A DNA stretch of 7,466 nt from JANXAZ01 sp037446605. GTDB taxonomy: Bacteria; Pseudomonadota; Alphaproteobacteria; Geminicoccales; Geminicoccaceae. Position numbers and translations under genes: made by a program. The DNA lies in NCBI GenBank assembly GCA_037446605.1, contig JBBIIE010000177.1:1-7466 (forward strand), read 5' to 3'. The notes beneath the pieces are model-generated. The model worked only from the letters and a program-made list of their open reading frames with translations, was not told the origin of the DNA and made no database searches. Of the stretch, positions 1 through 6,293 are shown in pieces (within the stretch, counting starts at the first letter, position 1; each line of letters begins with the position of its first letter).

Positions 1-980
1 CGCCGCGGCGCCGCGGCGGGCTCGTGAGGCGCCGGTTCCGGCGTGGCCGGGCCGGACTCGCCCTGCCGAGCCGGAACCGAGGCCGCCACCGGCGGGCCGA
101 GCGCCCGCAGCACGTCGGCCGCGCTCTCGACCAGCGCCGCACCCTCGCGCAGCAGCTGGTTGGTGCCGCGATGACGCGGGTCCAGGGGGCTGCCCGGCAC
201 CGCCATGACTTCACGGCCCTGCTCGAGCGCCAACCGGGCCGTGATCAGCGAACCCGACTGCGGCGCCGCCTCGACCACCACGATGCCGAGCGACAGTCCG
301 GCGATGATCCGGTTGCGGCGCGGGAAGTGGCGGGCCTGCGGAGCCGCCCCGAGCGGCCGCTCGCTCAGGGCGCAGCCGGCGACGGCGATCCGCTCGAGCA
401 GCGCCCCGTTCTCCTCGGGATAGGCGAGGTCGACACCCGAGGCGAGCACCGCCACGGTCGAGCCCGTCCCCTCGAGGGCGCCTTCATGGGCGGACGCGTC
501 GATGCCGCGCGCGAGACCCGAGACGACGGTGAGCCCCGCGGCGGCGAGCTGGCGGCCGAGCTGCGCGGCCAGGAGCCGGCCGTGCGCGCTGGCGTTGCGT
601 GCACCCACGATCGCCACCGAGGGACCGGCCAGGAGCTCGGTGCGTCCACGCGCCAGAAGGACCGGCGGTGCATCCGCGATTTCCCGGAGCAGCCTCGGAT
701 AGGCGGGGTCCGAGCGCAGCAGGAGCTGCACGCCGCCGGCCTCGATCGCCGCGAGCTCGGCGAGCACATCCTCCTCGGGAGCGAGGGCCACGCCCGGCCA
801 ACGCCCGGTGGCGAGCAGCCCCGGCAGGGCGGCGAGCGCGGCACCGGCCGAGCCGAACCGCTCGATCAGCCGGGCATGGCTCCGGGGCCCGATCCCGGGC
901 GAGCGGGCGAGCCGCAGCCAGGCGAACTTCTCGGCGCCCACGCCGCGCGGCATCCTCGACGAGCTGCCAGCGGATCTCAT
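1..980 (-). CDS. dprA: DNA processing protein DprA, 3' end cut off by the window edge
   Basis: DprA (Smf) binds incoming single-stranded DNA and loads RecA onto it during natural transformation; it acts in the cytoplasm. My reading gives 326 codons with no stop before the left edge. An N-terminal helix-hairpin-helix-like segment (PGIGPRSHARLIERFGSA, about residues 28-45) is followed by the Rossmann-like DprA core: VAIVGARNASAHG (122-134), SGLARGIDASAHEGAL (154-169), HFPRRNRIIAGLS (218-230), SGSLITARLALEQGREV (242-258) and GTNQLLREGA (272-281). After about residue 295 it becomes an Ala/Pro-rich linker, and the C-terminal winged-helix domain usual in the family would lie beyond the edge. The ATG at 980 directly follows an in-frame TAG-TTG; a second ATG at 953 is an alternative start, and neither has a well-spaced Shine-Dalgarno. 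By usual gene order topA is expected next. Family call is very sure; start is uncertain. Confidence 0.96.
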   Translation of the reverse strand, partial: MRSAGSSSRMPRGVGAEKFAWLRLARSPGIGPRSHARLIERFGSAGAALAALPGLLATGRWPGVALAPEEDVLAELAAIEAGGVQLLLRSDPAYPRLLREIADAPPVLLARGRTELLAGPSVAIVGARNASAHGRLLAAQLGRQLAAAGLTVVSGLARGIDASAHEGALEGTGSTVAVLASGVDLAYPEENGALLERIAVAGCALSERPLGAAPQARHFPRRNRIIAGLSLGIVVVEAAPQSGSLITARLALEQGREVMAVPGSPLDPRHRGTNQLLREGAALVESAADVLRALGPPVAASVPARQGESGPATPEPAPHEPAAAPR

Positions 981-1000
981 CAACTAGGGATTGTATAGTG
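981..1000. promoter_or_regulatory. 17-bp gap between divergent dprA and methyltransferase starts, with ribosome binding site and TATA-like hexamers
   Basis: This is one of the few AT-rich spots in the window. On the plus strand AGGGA (986-990) sits 7 nt before the GTG at 998 and is a good ribosome binding site, which decides that start. TATAGT (994-999, plus) and TATACA (complement of 992-997, minus) resemble -10 boxes, but neither has a convincing -35. If the minus hexamer works, transcription would begin around 985, giving dprA an almost leaderless message; this would fit its missing Shine-Dalgarno. If the plus hexamer worked, its start point would fall after the GTG, so it is the weaker reading. 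The ribosome site is seen; the promoter roles are inference. Confidence 0.4.
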
Positions 1001-1621
1001 TCTCGATCGATCGCGGAAGAAGGTAGAAGCGGCGGCTTCGCGGCCTACGACCGGGTGGCAGGTGCCGGGCCACCGCGCACGACCGTGCTGCGTGCCCTGG
1101 AGGGCTTCGCCGCCGAGGGTCGGGGGCCGGGATCGGCGCTCGACCTCGGGTGCGGCGTCGGCCGCGACACCCTGCCGCTGCTCGCCCGGGGCTGGCGTGT
1201 CGTCGCCCTCGACCGGCGGGTGGAGGCACTTTCGACGCTCGCCGCCCGGGTCGGTCCGCCCGAGCGGACCCGGCTCGTCCTCTGGGCCCGCGCGATCGAG
1301 GACGGCCCCATGCCGCCCGTCGACCTCCTGGTGGCCAGCTTCTCCCTGTTCCTCGTCCCACCCGAGCGGTTCGCGACGACCTGGCGGGCGCTGCGGGCGG
1401 CACTCCGTCCTACCGGGCGCCTCGCCCTGCAACTCCTCGGCCCCGCCGACGACTGGGCCGGGCGACCGGGGGTGATGGTGCACACGGCGGAAGCCGTCGA
1501 CGAGCTGCTCGACGGTCTTTCCGTGGAATGGCGGCAGCAGGAACGGAGCCACGCCCTGACCCCGCGCGGCCCGGCGAAGTTCTGGCACCTGCACCATCTC
1601 GTGGCGCGCGCGCCCGGCTAG
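998..1621 (+). CDS. Class I SAM-dependent methyltransferase (TehB-like small family)
   Basis: A 207-residue soluble protein with the class I methyltransferase fold; the substrate is not evident. The SAM-binding motif I is LDLGCGVGRDTLPLL (48-62), followed by the acidic end of strand 2 in VVALDRR (D72). The stretch VASFSLFLVPPERF (112-125) is motif IV-like, GRLALQLLGPADDWAG (140-155) follows, and the tail KFWHLHHLVARAPG is typical of a small proteobacterial/cyanobacterial family often labelled TehB-like or simply methyltransferase. The start is GTG at 998, with AGGGA 7 nt upstream; the open frame continues farther upstream, but only as antisense to dprA. It is the only plus-strand gene here, lying between plsY and dprA. 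Its TAG overlaps the plsY stop and its start faces the dprA start. A tellurite-resistance role should not be assumed from the TehB resemblance. Confidence 0.9.
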   Translation: MSRSIAEEGRSGGFAAYDRVAGAGPPRTTVLRALEGFAAEGRGPGSALDLGCGVGRDTLPLLARGWRVVALDRRVEALSTLAARVGPPERTRLVLWARAIEDGPMPPVDLLVASFSLFLVPPERFATTWRALRAALRPTGRLALQLLGPADDWAGRPGVMVHTAEAVDELLDGLSVEWRQQERSHALTPRGPAKFWHLHHLVARAPG

Positions 1622-2244
1622 CCCTGCTTGCGGCCGAGCGAGGTCCGGCTCTCGGTGCCGGAGATCAGACGGGCGATGTTCGAGCGGTGCTGGACGATCA
1701 CGATCGCCGCCAGGAACAGGTAGAGCTCGGCCGCCTGGACGTGGCCCATGAGCCAAGCCAGGAGGGGCGTCGCGAGCGCCGCCAGCATCGAGCCGAGCGA
1801 GACGTAGCGGGTGAGCCAGAAGGTCGCCGCCAGCACGGCGAGCGCCGGGAGCACCACGGCCGGGGTCAGCGCCAGGATCACTCCGCCCGCCGTGGCCACA
1901 CCCTTGCCGCCCTTGAAGCGGAGCCAGACCGGGAAGCAGTGGCCGAGCACCGCTCCGGCGCCGGCCGCCACGGCGAGATCGGGCCCTCCGAGCCGATACG
2001 CCGCCCAGACCGGTAGCGCACCCTTGAGCAGATCGAGGACGAGCGTCGCGACAGCGAGCCCGCGCCGCCCCGTTCGGAGGACGTTGGTGGCGCCGATGTT
2101 GCCCGAGCCGAGCGCGCGGATGTCGCCCGCGCCGCCGAGGCGGGTCAGGAGCAGGCCGAAGGGGATCGAGCCCGCCAGGTAGCCCACGAGAAGCGCCGCG
2201 AGGATCGGCAGCCAGAAGATCCCGCCGCCCGCCGGCTCGATCAT
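1618..2244 (-). CDS. plsY: Acyl-phosphate:glycerol-3-phosphate acyltransferase PlsY
   Basis: PlsY moves the acyl group from acyl-phosphate, made by PlsX, to sn-glycerol-3-phosphate and forms lysophosphatidic acid, the first committed step of phospholipid synthesis; it is an integral inner-membrane enzyme. The 208 residues are full length for the family and carry its three conserved segments: GSIPFGLLLTR (25-35), GSGNIGATNVLRTG (46-59) with DLLKG (71-75), and GHCFPVWLRFKGGKG (101-115). The tail includes the conserved HRSNIARL (186-193). Hydrophobic segments lie at about 10-32, 62-83, 90-102, 118-142 and 150-184. The ATG at 2244 has a strong GGGGAGGG (complement of 2250-2257) 5 nt upstream. It lies 37 bp after the AI-2E family gene and is probably the last gene of that operon. 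Its TAG shares CTAG (1618-1621) with the stop of the convergent methyltransferase. Confidence 0.97.
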   Translation of the reverse strand: MIEPAGGGIFWLPILAALLVGYLAGSIPFGLLLTRLGGAGDIRALGSGNIGATNVLRTGRRGLAVATLVLDLLKGALPVWAAYRLGGPDLAVAAGAGAVLGHCFPVWLRFKGGKGVATAGGVILALTPAVVLPALAVLAATFWLTRYVSLGSMLAALATPLLAWLMGHVQAAELYLFLAAIVIVQHRSNIARLISGTESRTSLGRKQG

Positions 2245-2281
2245 CGCAGCCCTCCCCGACCTGCCCGCGGAGCCTAGCAGT

Positions 2282-3361
2282 TCAGCGACGCTCGGGAAGC
2301 TCCGCCGGCGCGAGCGGCGGGGCCGGCGGGTGGTCGAGCCAGTCGAGCAGCAGACGGTGCGCGACGGCCACGACGACGGCGCCGAAGAAGAGGCCGATCG
2401 GCCCGAACGCGAGGAGCCCGCCGACCACGCCGAGCACGATCAACAGGATCGGCAGTGTGGAGCCCTGGCTGATCAGATAGGGTCGCAGGAAGTTGTCGAT
2501 CAGACTCACCGCCAAGACCCAGATCAGGAGCGCGATCGCGGTCGGAGTGAGACCGTCACGGAACAGGAGCCAGAGCGGGGCGGGCAGGGTCGCGATCAAG
2601 ACCGGGAGGTGGACCACGCTGAAGGCGAAGACGAGGAGGGCCAGGAGCCCCGCCGCGGGCACCCCGGCGACCACGTAGCCGCCGAGCGCCATGAGGGCCT
2701 GGACGATGGCCGTACCGACGACGCCGAGGGCCACGGCCCGCACCGTGCCGCCCGCCACGTCGACCAGGTGCTCGGCCTGCGCTCCGGCGACCCGCACGAC
2801 GAAGCGACGGACATAGTCGGCGTAGAGCTCGCCGTGCACCAGCAAGAGGCCGGTGAGCAGGACGGAAAGGAGGAGTTGGAGGGCGACGCGTCCGAGCGCT
2901 GCGCCGAACTCGAGCAGATGCGGCGCGAGATCGCGCAGATAGGGGAAGAGCTCGCCGAGCGCGGCCTCGCGATCGACCAAGAGCACGGACCAGAAACGTT
3001 CGACCCAGCCGCCGAGCACCGGGAGGGTCACCAGCCAGGAGGGTGGCGAGGCGGCCGGGGCTCGCAGGAGCTCATTGGCGAGTCTGACGAGCTCTTCCAC
3101 CTGGCGGCCCGCATCGAGAGCGAGCCGGACGATCGGCACGACCATGACCGCGAGCAGAACCAGGGTGACGAGGAGCGCTGCGAGGCCCCGCCGGCCGCCG
3201 AGCACCGCCCGCAGGCGCTCGAAAGGCTGCCAGAGGGCGACGGCGAGAACGGTCGCCCAGATCAGAACGCCGGCGAAGGGCCGCACGATCGCCAGGACGA
3301 GAGCGATCAGCAGCGCCAGGAGGGCGAGCCCGATGGCCCTTTCCACCAGCCCCCGGTCCAT
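2282..3361 (-). CDS. AI-2E family (YdiK-like) inner-membrane transporter or permease
   Basis: A 359-residue polytopic membrane protein of the AI-2E transporter family (PF01594 type). Hydrophobic helices are visible at about 9-27, 29-46, 60-80, 155-177, 205-232, 235-262, 270-288 and 302-336, with a soluble, amphipathic stretch (about 82-150) after the third helix, as usual for the family. The best signature is the C-terminal DNFLRPYLISQGSTLP (289-304) followed by GGLLAFGPIGLFFGAVVVA (314-332), which resembles the YdiK branch. Family members have been linked to autoinducer-2 export and, in some branches, to sodium/proton exchange, so the substrate here is unknown. GGGAGGG (complement of 3365-3371) is 3 nt before the ATG. 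It begins 25 bp after pyrC and ends 37 bp before plsY, so it is very likely co-transcribed with both. The tail is Pro-rich (HPPAPPLAPAELPERR). Confidence 0.9.
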   Translation of the reverse strand: MDRGLVERAIGLALLALLIALVLAIVRPFAGVLIWATVLAVALWQPFERLRAVLGGRRGLAALLVTLVLLAVMVVPIVRLALDAGRQVEELVRLANELLRAPAASPPSWLVTLPVLGGWVERFWSVLLVDREAALGELFPYLRDLAPHLLEFGAALGRVALQLLLSVLLTGLLLVHGELYADYVRRFVVRVAGAQAEHLVDVAGGTVRAVALGVVGTAIVQALMALGGYVVAGVPAAGLLALLVFAFSVVHLPVLIATLPAPLWLLFRDGLTPTAIALLIWVLAVSLIDNFLRPYLISQGSTLPILLIVLGVVGGLLAFGPIGLFFGAVVVAVAHRLLLDWLDHPPAPPLAPAELPERR

Positions 3362-3386
3362 GGGCCCTCCCGCGCCGCCCCGGCAC

Positions 3387-4682
3387 TCAGCCGGCGGCCT
3401 CGTAGACGCTACGCCCGTCGACCCAGGTCCGCAGCACCCGGCCGCGCACCTTCCGGCCTTCGAAGGCGGTGTTCTTGGCGAGCGAGAGGAGGCCCTTCTC
3501 GGTCACCGTCCATTCGGCCTCGGGGTCGAGCAGCACCATGTCGGCCGGGGCACCGCGCGCCAGCCGACCGGCCTCGAGGCCGAGGATGGCAGCGGGCGCG
3601 GCCGTCAGGGCACGCAAGAGGTCCAACAGGGGGAGCCGGCCCTCGTGGACGAGTTCGAGCGAAGCCGCGAGCAGCGTCTGCAGACCCACCACCCCGAAGG
3701 CCGCCTGGGCGAAGGGCAGCCGCTTGCTGTCCTGGTCCTGGGGTCGGTGATCGGAGGCGATCGCGTCGATCGTCCCGTCCGCCAGGCCTTCGATGAGCGC
3801 CTTGCGATCGGCGTCGCAGCGCAGCGGCGGTGAAACCTTGGCGAAGGTTCGATAGCCCTCGACCTCGGCCTCGGTGAGCAGCAGGTGGTGCGGCGTGGTA
3901 TCGCAGGTCACCGCGAGCCCGTGCGACTTGGCAGCGCGGATCGCCGCCACCGCCGACGCAGTCGAGACGTGCGCCACGTGCAGCCGGCCGCCTGTCAGCT
4001 CGACCAGCCGAAGGTCGCGCTCGATCTGGATCACCTCGGCCGTCGGCGGGATGCCCGCGAGGCCGAGCCGGGTGGCGACCGGCCCCTCGTTCATCACCCC
4101 GCCCTCGGCCAGCGCCGGCTCCTCGGGATGCTGCACCAGCAACCCGTCGAGCATGCTCGCATAGGCGAGTGCCCGCCGCATCACCCGGGCGTCGGCCACC
4201 GCCCGGAAGCCATCGGTGAAGGCGACGGCACCGGCAGCCTTGAGGAGCCCGAGTTCCGCCAGCTCCCGACCCTGGAGGCCGCGCGTGACCGCAGCCATCG
4301 GGTGTACCTTGGCGAGCTTGGCTTGCCGCGCCCGCCGCGCGACGAACTCGACCATCGCCGGATCGTCGATCGGCGGTGCCGTGTCCGGCAAGAGAGCGAG
4401 CGAGGTCACGCCACCCGCGACCGCCGCGGCACCGCCACTCTCGAAACGCTCCCTGTGCTCGGCACCGGGCTCGCCGAAGCCGGCGCGCAGGTCGACGAGG
4501 CCCGGGATCAGGCAACGGCCGCGCGCATCGACGAGCTCGGTGCCCGGTGGGGCGAGCGCACCCGTGACCTGCGGCCCGAGTTCGGCGACCCGCCCGCCCA
4601 CCACCAGGAGCCCGCCACGCCGGTCGAGCCCACTCGCCGGATCGAGCAGGCGGGCATTCGCGACGAGAACCGGCCGGCTCAT
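3387..4682 (-). CDS. pyrC: Dihydroorotase homologue linked to pyrB (PyrC'/PyrX type), probably non-catalytic
   Basis: A 431-residue amidohydrolase-fold protein, colinear with class I dihydroorotase, which closes carbamoyl-aspartate to dihydroorotate. The metal-binding HxH expected in GLVDxHxHxREPG is absent: the segment reads GLVDLRAGFGEPG (61-73), so both His are replaced (R66, G68), and the substrate-binding Arg is Gly70. The MPN substrate motif reads LPD (98-100). Other positions survive: TDG (156-158), the His of VQHPEE (185), HVS (238-240) and the catalytic-type Asp in SDHRP (311). Pseudomonas has a comparable inactive PyrC' that builds the complex with aspartate carbamoyltransferase, and pyrB-linked copies in alphaproteobacteria also lack HxH. 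A structural role with PyrB is therefore the best reading, with an active dihydroorotase expected elsewhere in the genome. ATG 4682 follows an in-frame TAA (4694-4692), so no earlier start exists; no Shine-Dalgarno is visible. Confidence 0.92.
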   Translation of the reverse strand: MSRPVLVANARLLDPASGLDRRGGLLVVGGRVAELGPQVTGALAPPGTELVDARGRCLIPGLVDLRAGFGEPGAEHRERFESGGAAAVAGGVTSLALLPDTAPPIDDPAMVEFVARRARQAKLAKVHPMAAVTRGLQGRELAELGLLKAAGAVAFTDGFRAVADARVMRRALAYASMLDGLLVQHPEEPALAEGGVMNEGPVATRLGLAGIPPTAEVIQIERDLRLVELTGGRLHVAHVSTASAVAAIRAAKSHGLAVTCDTTPHHLLLTEAEVEGYRTFAKVSPPLRCDADRKALIEGLADGTIDAIASDHRPQDQDSKRLPFAQAAFGVVGLQTLLAASLELVHEGRLPLLDLLRALTAAPAAILGLEAGRLARGAPADMVLLDPEAEWTVTEKGLLSLAKNTAFEGRKVRGRVLRTWVDGRSVYEAAG

Positions 4683-4685
4683 GGC

Positions 4686-4701
4686 CCGCGCTTATGCGCG
4701 G
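4686..4701 (-). promoter_or_regulatory. GC-rich hairpin directly upstream of the pyrC start codon
   Basis: CCGCGC (4686-4691) and GCGCGG (4696-4701) form a perfect 6-bp stem with a 4-nt loop, which on the coding strand reads ATAA. The stem ends 3 nt before the pyrC ATG and covers the place where a Shine-Dalgarno should be. None is seen nearby. The in-frame TAA that closes the upstream frame lies in the loop. It may limit or couple pyrC translation. In DNA this GC-rich a 6-bp stem can arise by chance, so the regulatory role is inference. Confidence 0.35.
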
Positions 4702-4756
4702 CACCACTTCGTCCCGCAAGCGCCCACGCCGGCCGTTCGGCGGGCGGTCCGGAGGT

Positions 4757-5158
4757 TCAGGCGGCCCGCCGCTCGCGCGCCCGCGCCGCTGGATCCTCGC
4801 TCGTGGCTCCGGCACCCGCGGCGGTCGGCATCGCCTCGGCCGCCTCCTCGCGCATCGCCCTGAGGCTGGCCCACATCTCCTCGGTCAGCGCCTGCAGCTC
4901 GCGTCGATAGTCCTCGGCAGCCGTCTTGAGCCACTCGCCCTGGAGCTGGCCCAGGGCCGCCAGGTCGCGGCACTCGGCCAGCCGCCGGCCGTGCTCGAGA
5001 TCGGCCTCGAGCCGCTCGCTCATGAACGCGATCATGCGACCGCTGCAGCGTCCGGACGCTTCGACCCAAAGGCGACCCATGCGCAGCCAACCGTCCAGGT
5101 ACGGTGCGAAGGAATTCGGCCAGGCACCGGGCTCACCGGTGCGCCTCGTGTCGGTCAT
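4757..5158 (-). CDS. Phasin-like small helical protein
   Basis: A 133-residue, mostly helical, soluble protein with no signal peptide or membrane segment. The core (about 15-108) is amphipathic helix rich in Arg, Glu, Leu, Ala and Trp. The stretch ERLEADLEHGRRLAECRD (48-65) followed by LQGEWLKTAAEDYRREL (72-88) resembles the phasin pattern in which a helix ending in a short Arg-Asp turn is followed by a Gln-x-Glu/Asp-Trp/Phe-hydrophobic-Lys helix. Phasins coat polyhydroxyalkanoate granules or bind their synthase. The tail from about 110 is Ala/Gly/Glu-rich and probably disordered. GGGGAGGA (complement of 5163-5170) lies 4 nt upstream of ATG 5158. It sits between pyrB and pyrC, which are usually adjacent, with 131 bp before and 74 bp after it. 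No granule gene is in view, so the phasin call rests on sequence pattern alone. Confidence 0.7.
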   Translation of the reverse strand: MTDTRRTGEPGAWPNSFAPYLDGWLRMGRLWVEASGRCSGRMIAFMSERLEADLEHGRRLAECRDLAALGQLQGEWLKTAAEDYRRELQALTEEMWASLRAMREEAAEAMPTAAGAGATSEDPAARARERRAA

Positions 5159-5203
5159 CCGCTCCTCCCCGCGAAGCCCGGGATCGGCTCGACCCCGCTA
5201 TCC

Positions 5204-5232
5204 TATCTACCGGCCGAGGCTCGTCCTCGCAA
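5204..5232 (-). promoter_or_regulatory. Possible promoter for the phasin-like gene
   Basis: The 131 bp between pyrB and the phasin-like gene is the longest gap in the window and less GC-rich than its surroundings. On the minus strand TTGCGA (complement of 5227-5232) is 17 bp from TAGATA (complement of 5204-5209), with TAGGAT (complement of 5200-5205) overlapping as another -10 candidate. The match to the sigma-70 consensus is partial (4 of 6 and 3 of 6). The gap also holds a palindrome TGCATGCA (5256-5263) next to CACGTG (5262-5267). A CGAGG/CCTCG stem (5215-5229) has no T-run after it, so it is not a terminator. Confidence 0.25.
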
Positions 5233-5289
5233 CCGACAATGATTCCTCTGGTCGTTGCATGCACGTGACGGTAGCGTGACGCGGTGGTC

Positions 5290-6246
5290 TCAGGCGTTCC
5301 CGCGCAGCCTTCGGGTCAGGGCATCGAGGACGGCCATGCGCACCGCCACGCCCATCTCGACCTGGTCGAGGATCGCGCTGCGGTTGATATCGTCGGCCAC
5401 CACCCCGTCGATCTCGACCCCCCGGTTCATCGGTCCCGGGTGCAGGATGAGCGCGTCCGGCCGGGCCGCCCTGAGCTTCTCCTGGGTCAGCCCGAACAGG
5501 TGGAAATACTCGCGCACCGAGGGAATCAGCGAGCCCTGCATGCGCTCGCTCTGCAGCCGCAGCATCATCACGATGTCGGCCTCCTCGAGGCCGCGCCGCA
5601 TGTCGGTGGCGACCTCGACCCCGAGGCTCGCCACAGCTGCCGGCAGGAGGGTCGGCGGCGCCACCAGCCGCACCCGAGCCCCCATCGTGCGCAGGAGCAG
5701 GATGTTCGAGCGCGCCACGCGCGAGTGCAGGATGTCGCCGCAGATGGCGACCGTGAGCCCGGCGATCCGCCCCTTGCGGCGGCGGATCGTCAGGGCGTCC
5801 AGGAGCGCCTGGGTCGGGTGCTCGTGGGCACCGTCGCCGGCATTGATCACCGCGCAGTGGACATGACGGGCCAGGAGTGCCACCGCCCCACTCTCGTGGT
5901 GACGGACCACCAGGAGATCGGGGTGCATGGCGTTGAGCGTCATCGCCGTGTCGATCAGGGTCTCGCCCTTGACCACCGACGAGCGCGCCACCGCCATGTT
6001 GACCACGTCGGCACCGAGCCGCTTGCCGGCCAACTCGAAGCTCGTCTGGGTGCGTGTGCTGGGCTCGAAGAACAGGTTGACCTGGGTGCGACCCCGCAGC
6101 AGCTGCAGCTTCTTCTCGGTCTTCCGGTTGAGTTCGACGAAGCTGTCGGCGAGGTCGAGCAGCCACTCGATCTCGAACGCCTCGAGCCCCTCGATGCCGA
6201 GCAGGTGTGATCGCTCGAAACGCAGCGCCGGATCCGGGCTCGCCAT
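5290..6246 (-). CDS. pyrB: Aspartate carbamoyltransferase catalytic subunit
   Basis: PyrB joins carbamoyl phosphate and L-aspartate into N-carbamoyl-L-aspartate, the second step of de novo pyrimidine synthesis, in the cytoplasm. The 318 residues are full length. The carbamoyl-phosphate loop is FFEPSTRTQTSFE (59-71, STRT at 63-66); the mobile loop is SSVVKGET (89-96, K93); HEHPTQALLD (141-150) holds the conserved HPTQ; R176 lies in HSRVARSN; MLRLQ (228-232) holds the aspartate-binding Arg and Gln; HPGPMNRGVEI (269-279) is the C-terminal substrate motif. No key residue is missing. ATG 6246 follows an in-frame TGA 12 nt upstream, so it is the first possible start; no clear Shine-Dalgarno precedes it, and it lies in inverted repeats. 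No regulatory-chain gene (pyrI) is nearby, which fits a PyrB that works with a PyrC-like partner. It follows the DUF3137-type gene by 47 bp. Confidence 0.98.
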   Translation of the reverse strand: MASPDPALRFERSHLLGIEGLEAFEIEWLLDLADSFVELNRKTEKKLQLLRGRTQVNLFFEPSTRTQTSFELAGKRLGADVVNMAVARSSVVKGETLIDTAMTLNAMHPDLLVVRHHESGAVALLARHVHCAVINAGDGAHEHPTQALLDALTIRRRKGRIAGLTVAICGDILHSRVARSNILLLRTMGARVRLVAPPTLLPAAVASLGVEVATDMRRGLEEADIVMMLRLQSERMQGSLIPSVREYFHLFGLTQEKLRAARPDALILHPGPMNRGVEIDGVVADDINRSAILDQVEMGVAVRMAVLDALTRRLRGNA

Positions 6247-6259
6247 GAGCCGGGCTCAT
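6237..6259 (-). repeat. Overlapping inverted repeats around the pyrB start codon
   Basis: Positions 6245-6259 form a perfect palindrome, ATGAGCC-G-GGCTCAT, which includes two bases of the pyrB start codon. A direct repeat CCGGGCTC occurs at 6234-6241 and 6250-6257. On the pyrB strand the middle GGCTC can therefore pair either with the GAGCC upstream (complement of 6253-6257) or with the GAGCC just inside the gene (complement of 6237-6241); the second pairing puts the ATG in a 5-nt loop. The repeats are seen; any translation control is inference, and chance is possible at this GC content. Confidence 0.4.
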
Positions 6260-6293
6260 CGCACCGGCCGCAGCCCTCGGCAAGCCGCTCCGA

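Noticed and set aside
1..18. Perfect 18-bp palindrome of C and G at the left edge
   Set aside because: It lies in codons for the Ala/Pro/Arg linker of DprA, where GC-only codons readily give such symmetry.
599..997. Upstream extension of the methyltransferase
   Set aside because: The frame stays open, but the extra residues are Arg/Pro/Ala-rich antisense dprA sequence, and the GTG at 998 has a well-spaced ribosome binding site.
24..998. 324-codon open frame on the plus strand
   Set aside because: It lies antisense to dprA, whose motifs are all present on the minus strand; the product has no recognisable domain.
2531..2540. GCGATCGC and many CGATCG sites, like the cyanobacterial HIP1 repeat
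   Set aside because: They fall in coding sequence and fit the strong use of ATC, GAC, GCG and CGC codons; the gene order is alphaproteobacterial.
2330..3796. 488-codon open frame on the plus strand
   Set aside because: It is antisense to the AI-2E gene and the end of pyrC; the product is rich in Asp, Glu, Gln and Arg with no domain, as expected from the complement of a GC-rich membrane-protein gene.
5215..5229. CGAGG/CCTCG stem after pyrB as a terminator
   Set aside because: Only 5 bp, followed by GC-rich sequence with no T-run on the transcribed strand.
6213..6259. ATG at 6259 as a leader peptide or earlier pyrB start
   Set aside because: It is out of frame with pyrB by 13 nt, has no Shine-Dalgarno and continues far into pyrB in the wrong frame.
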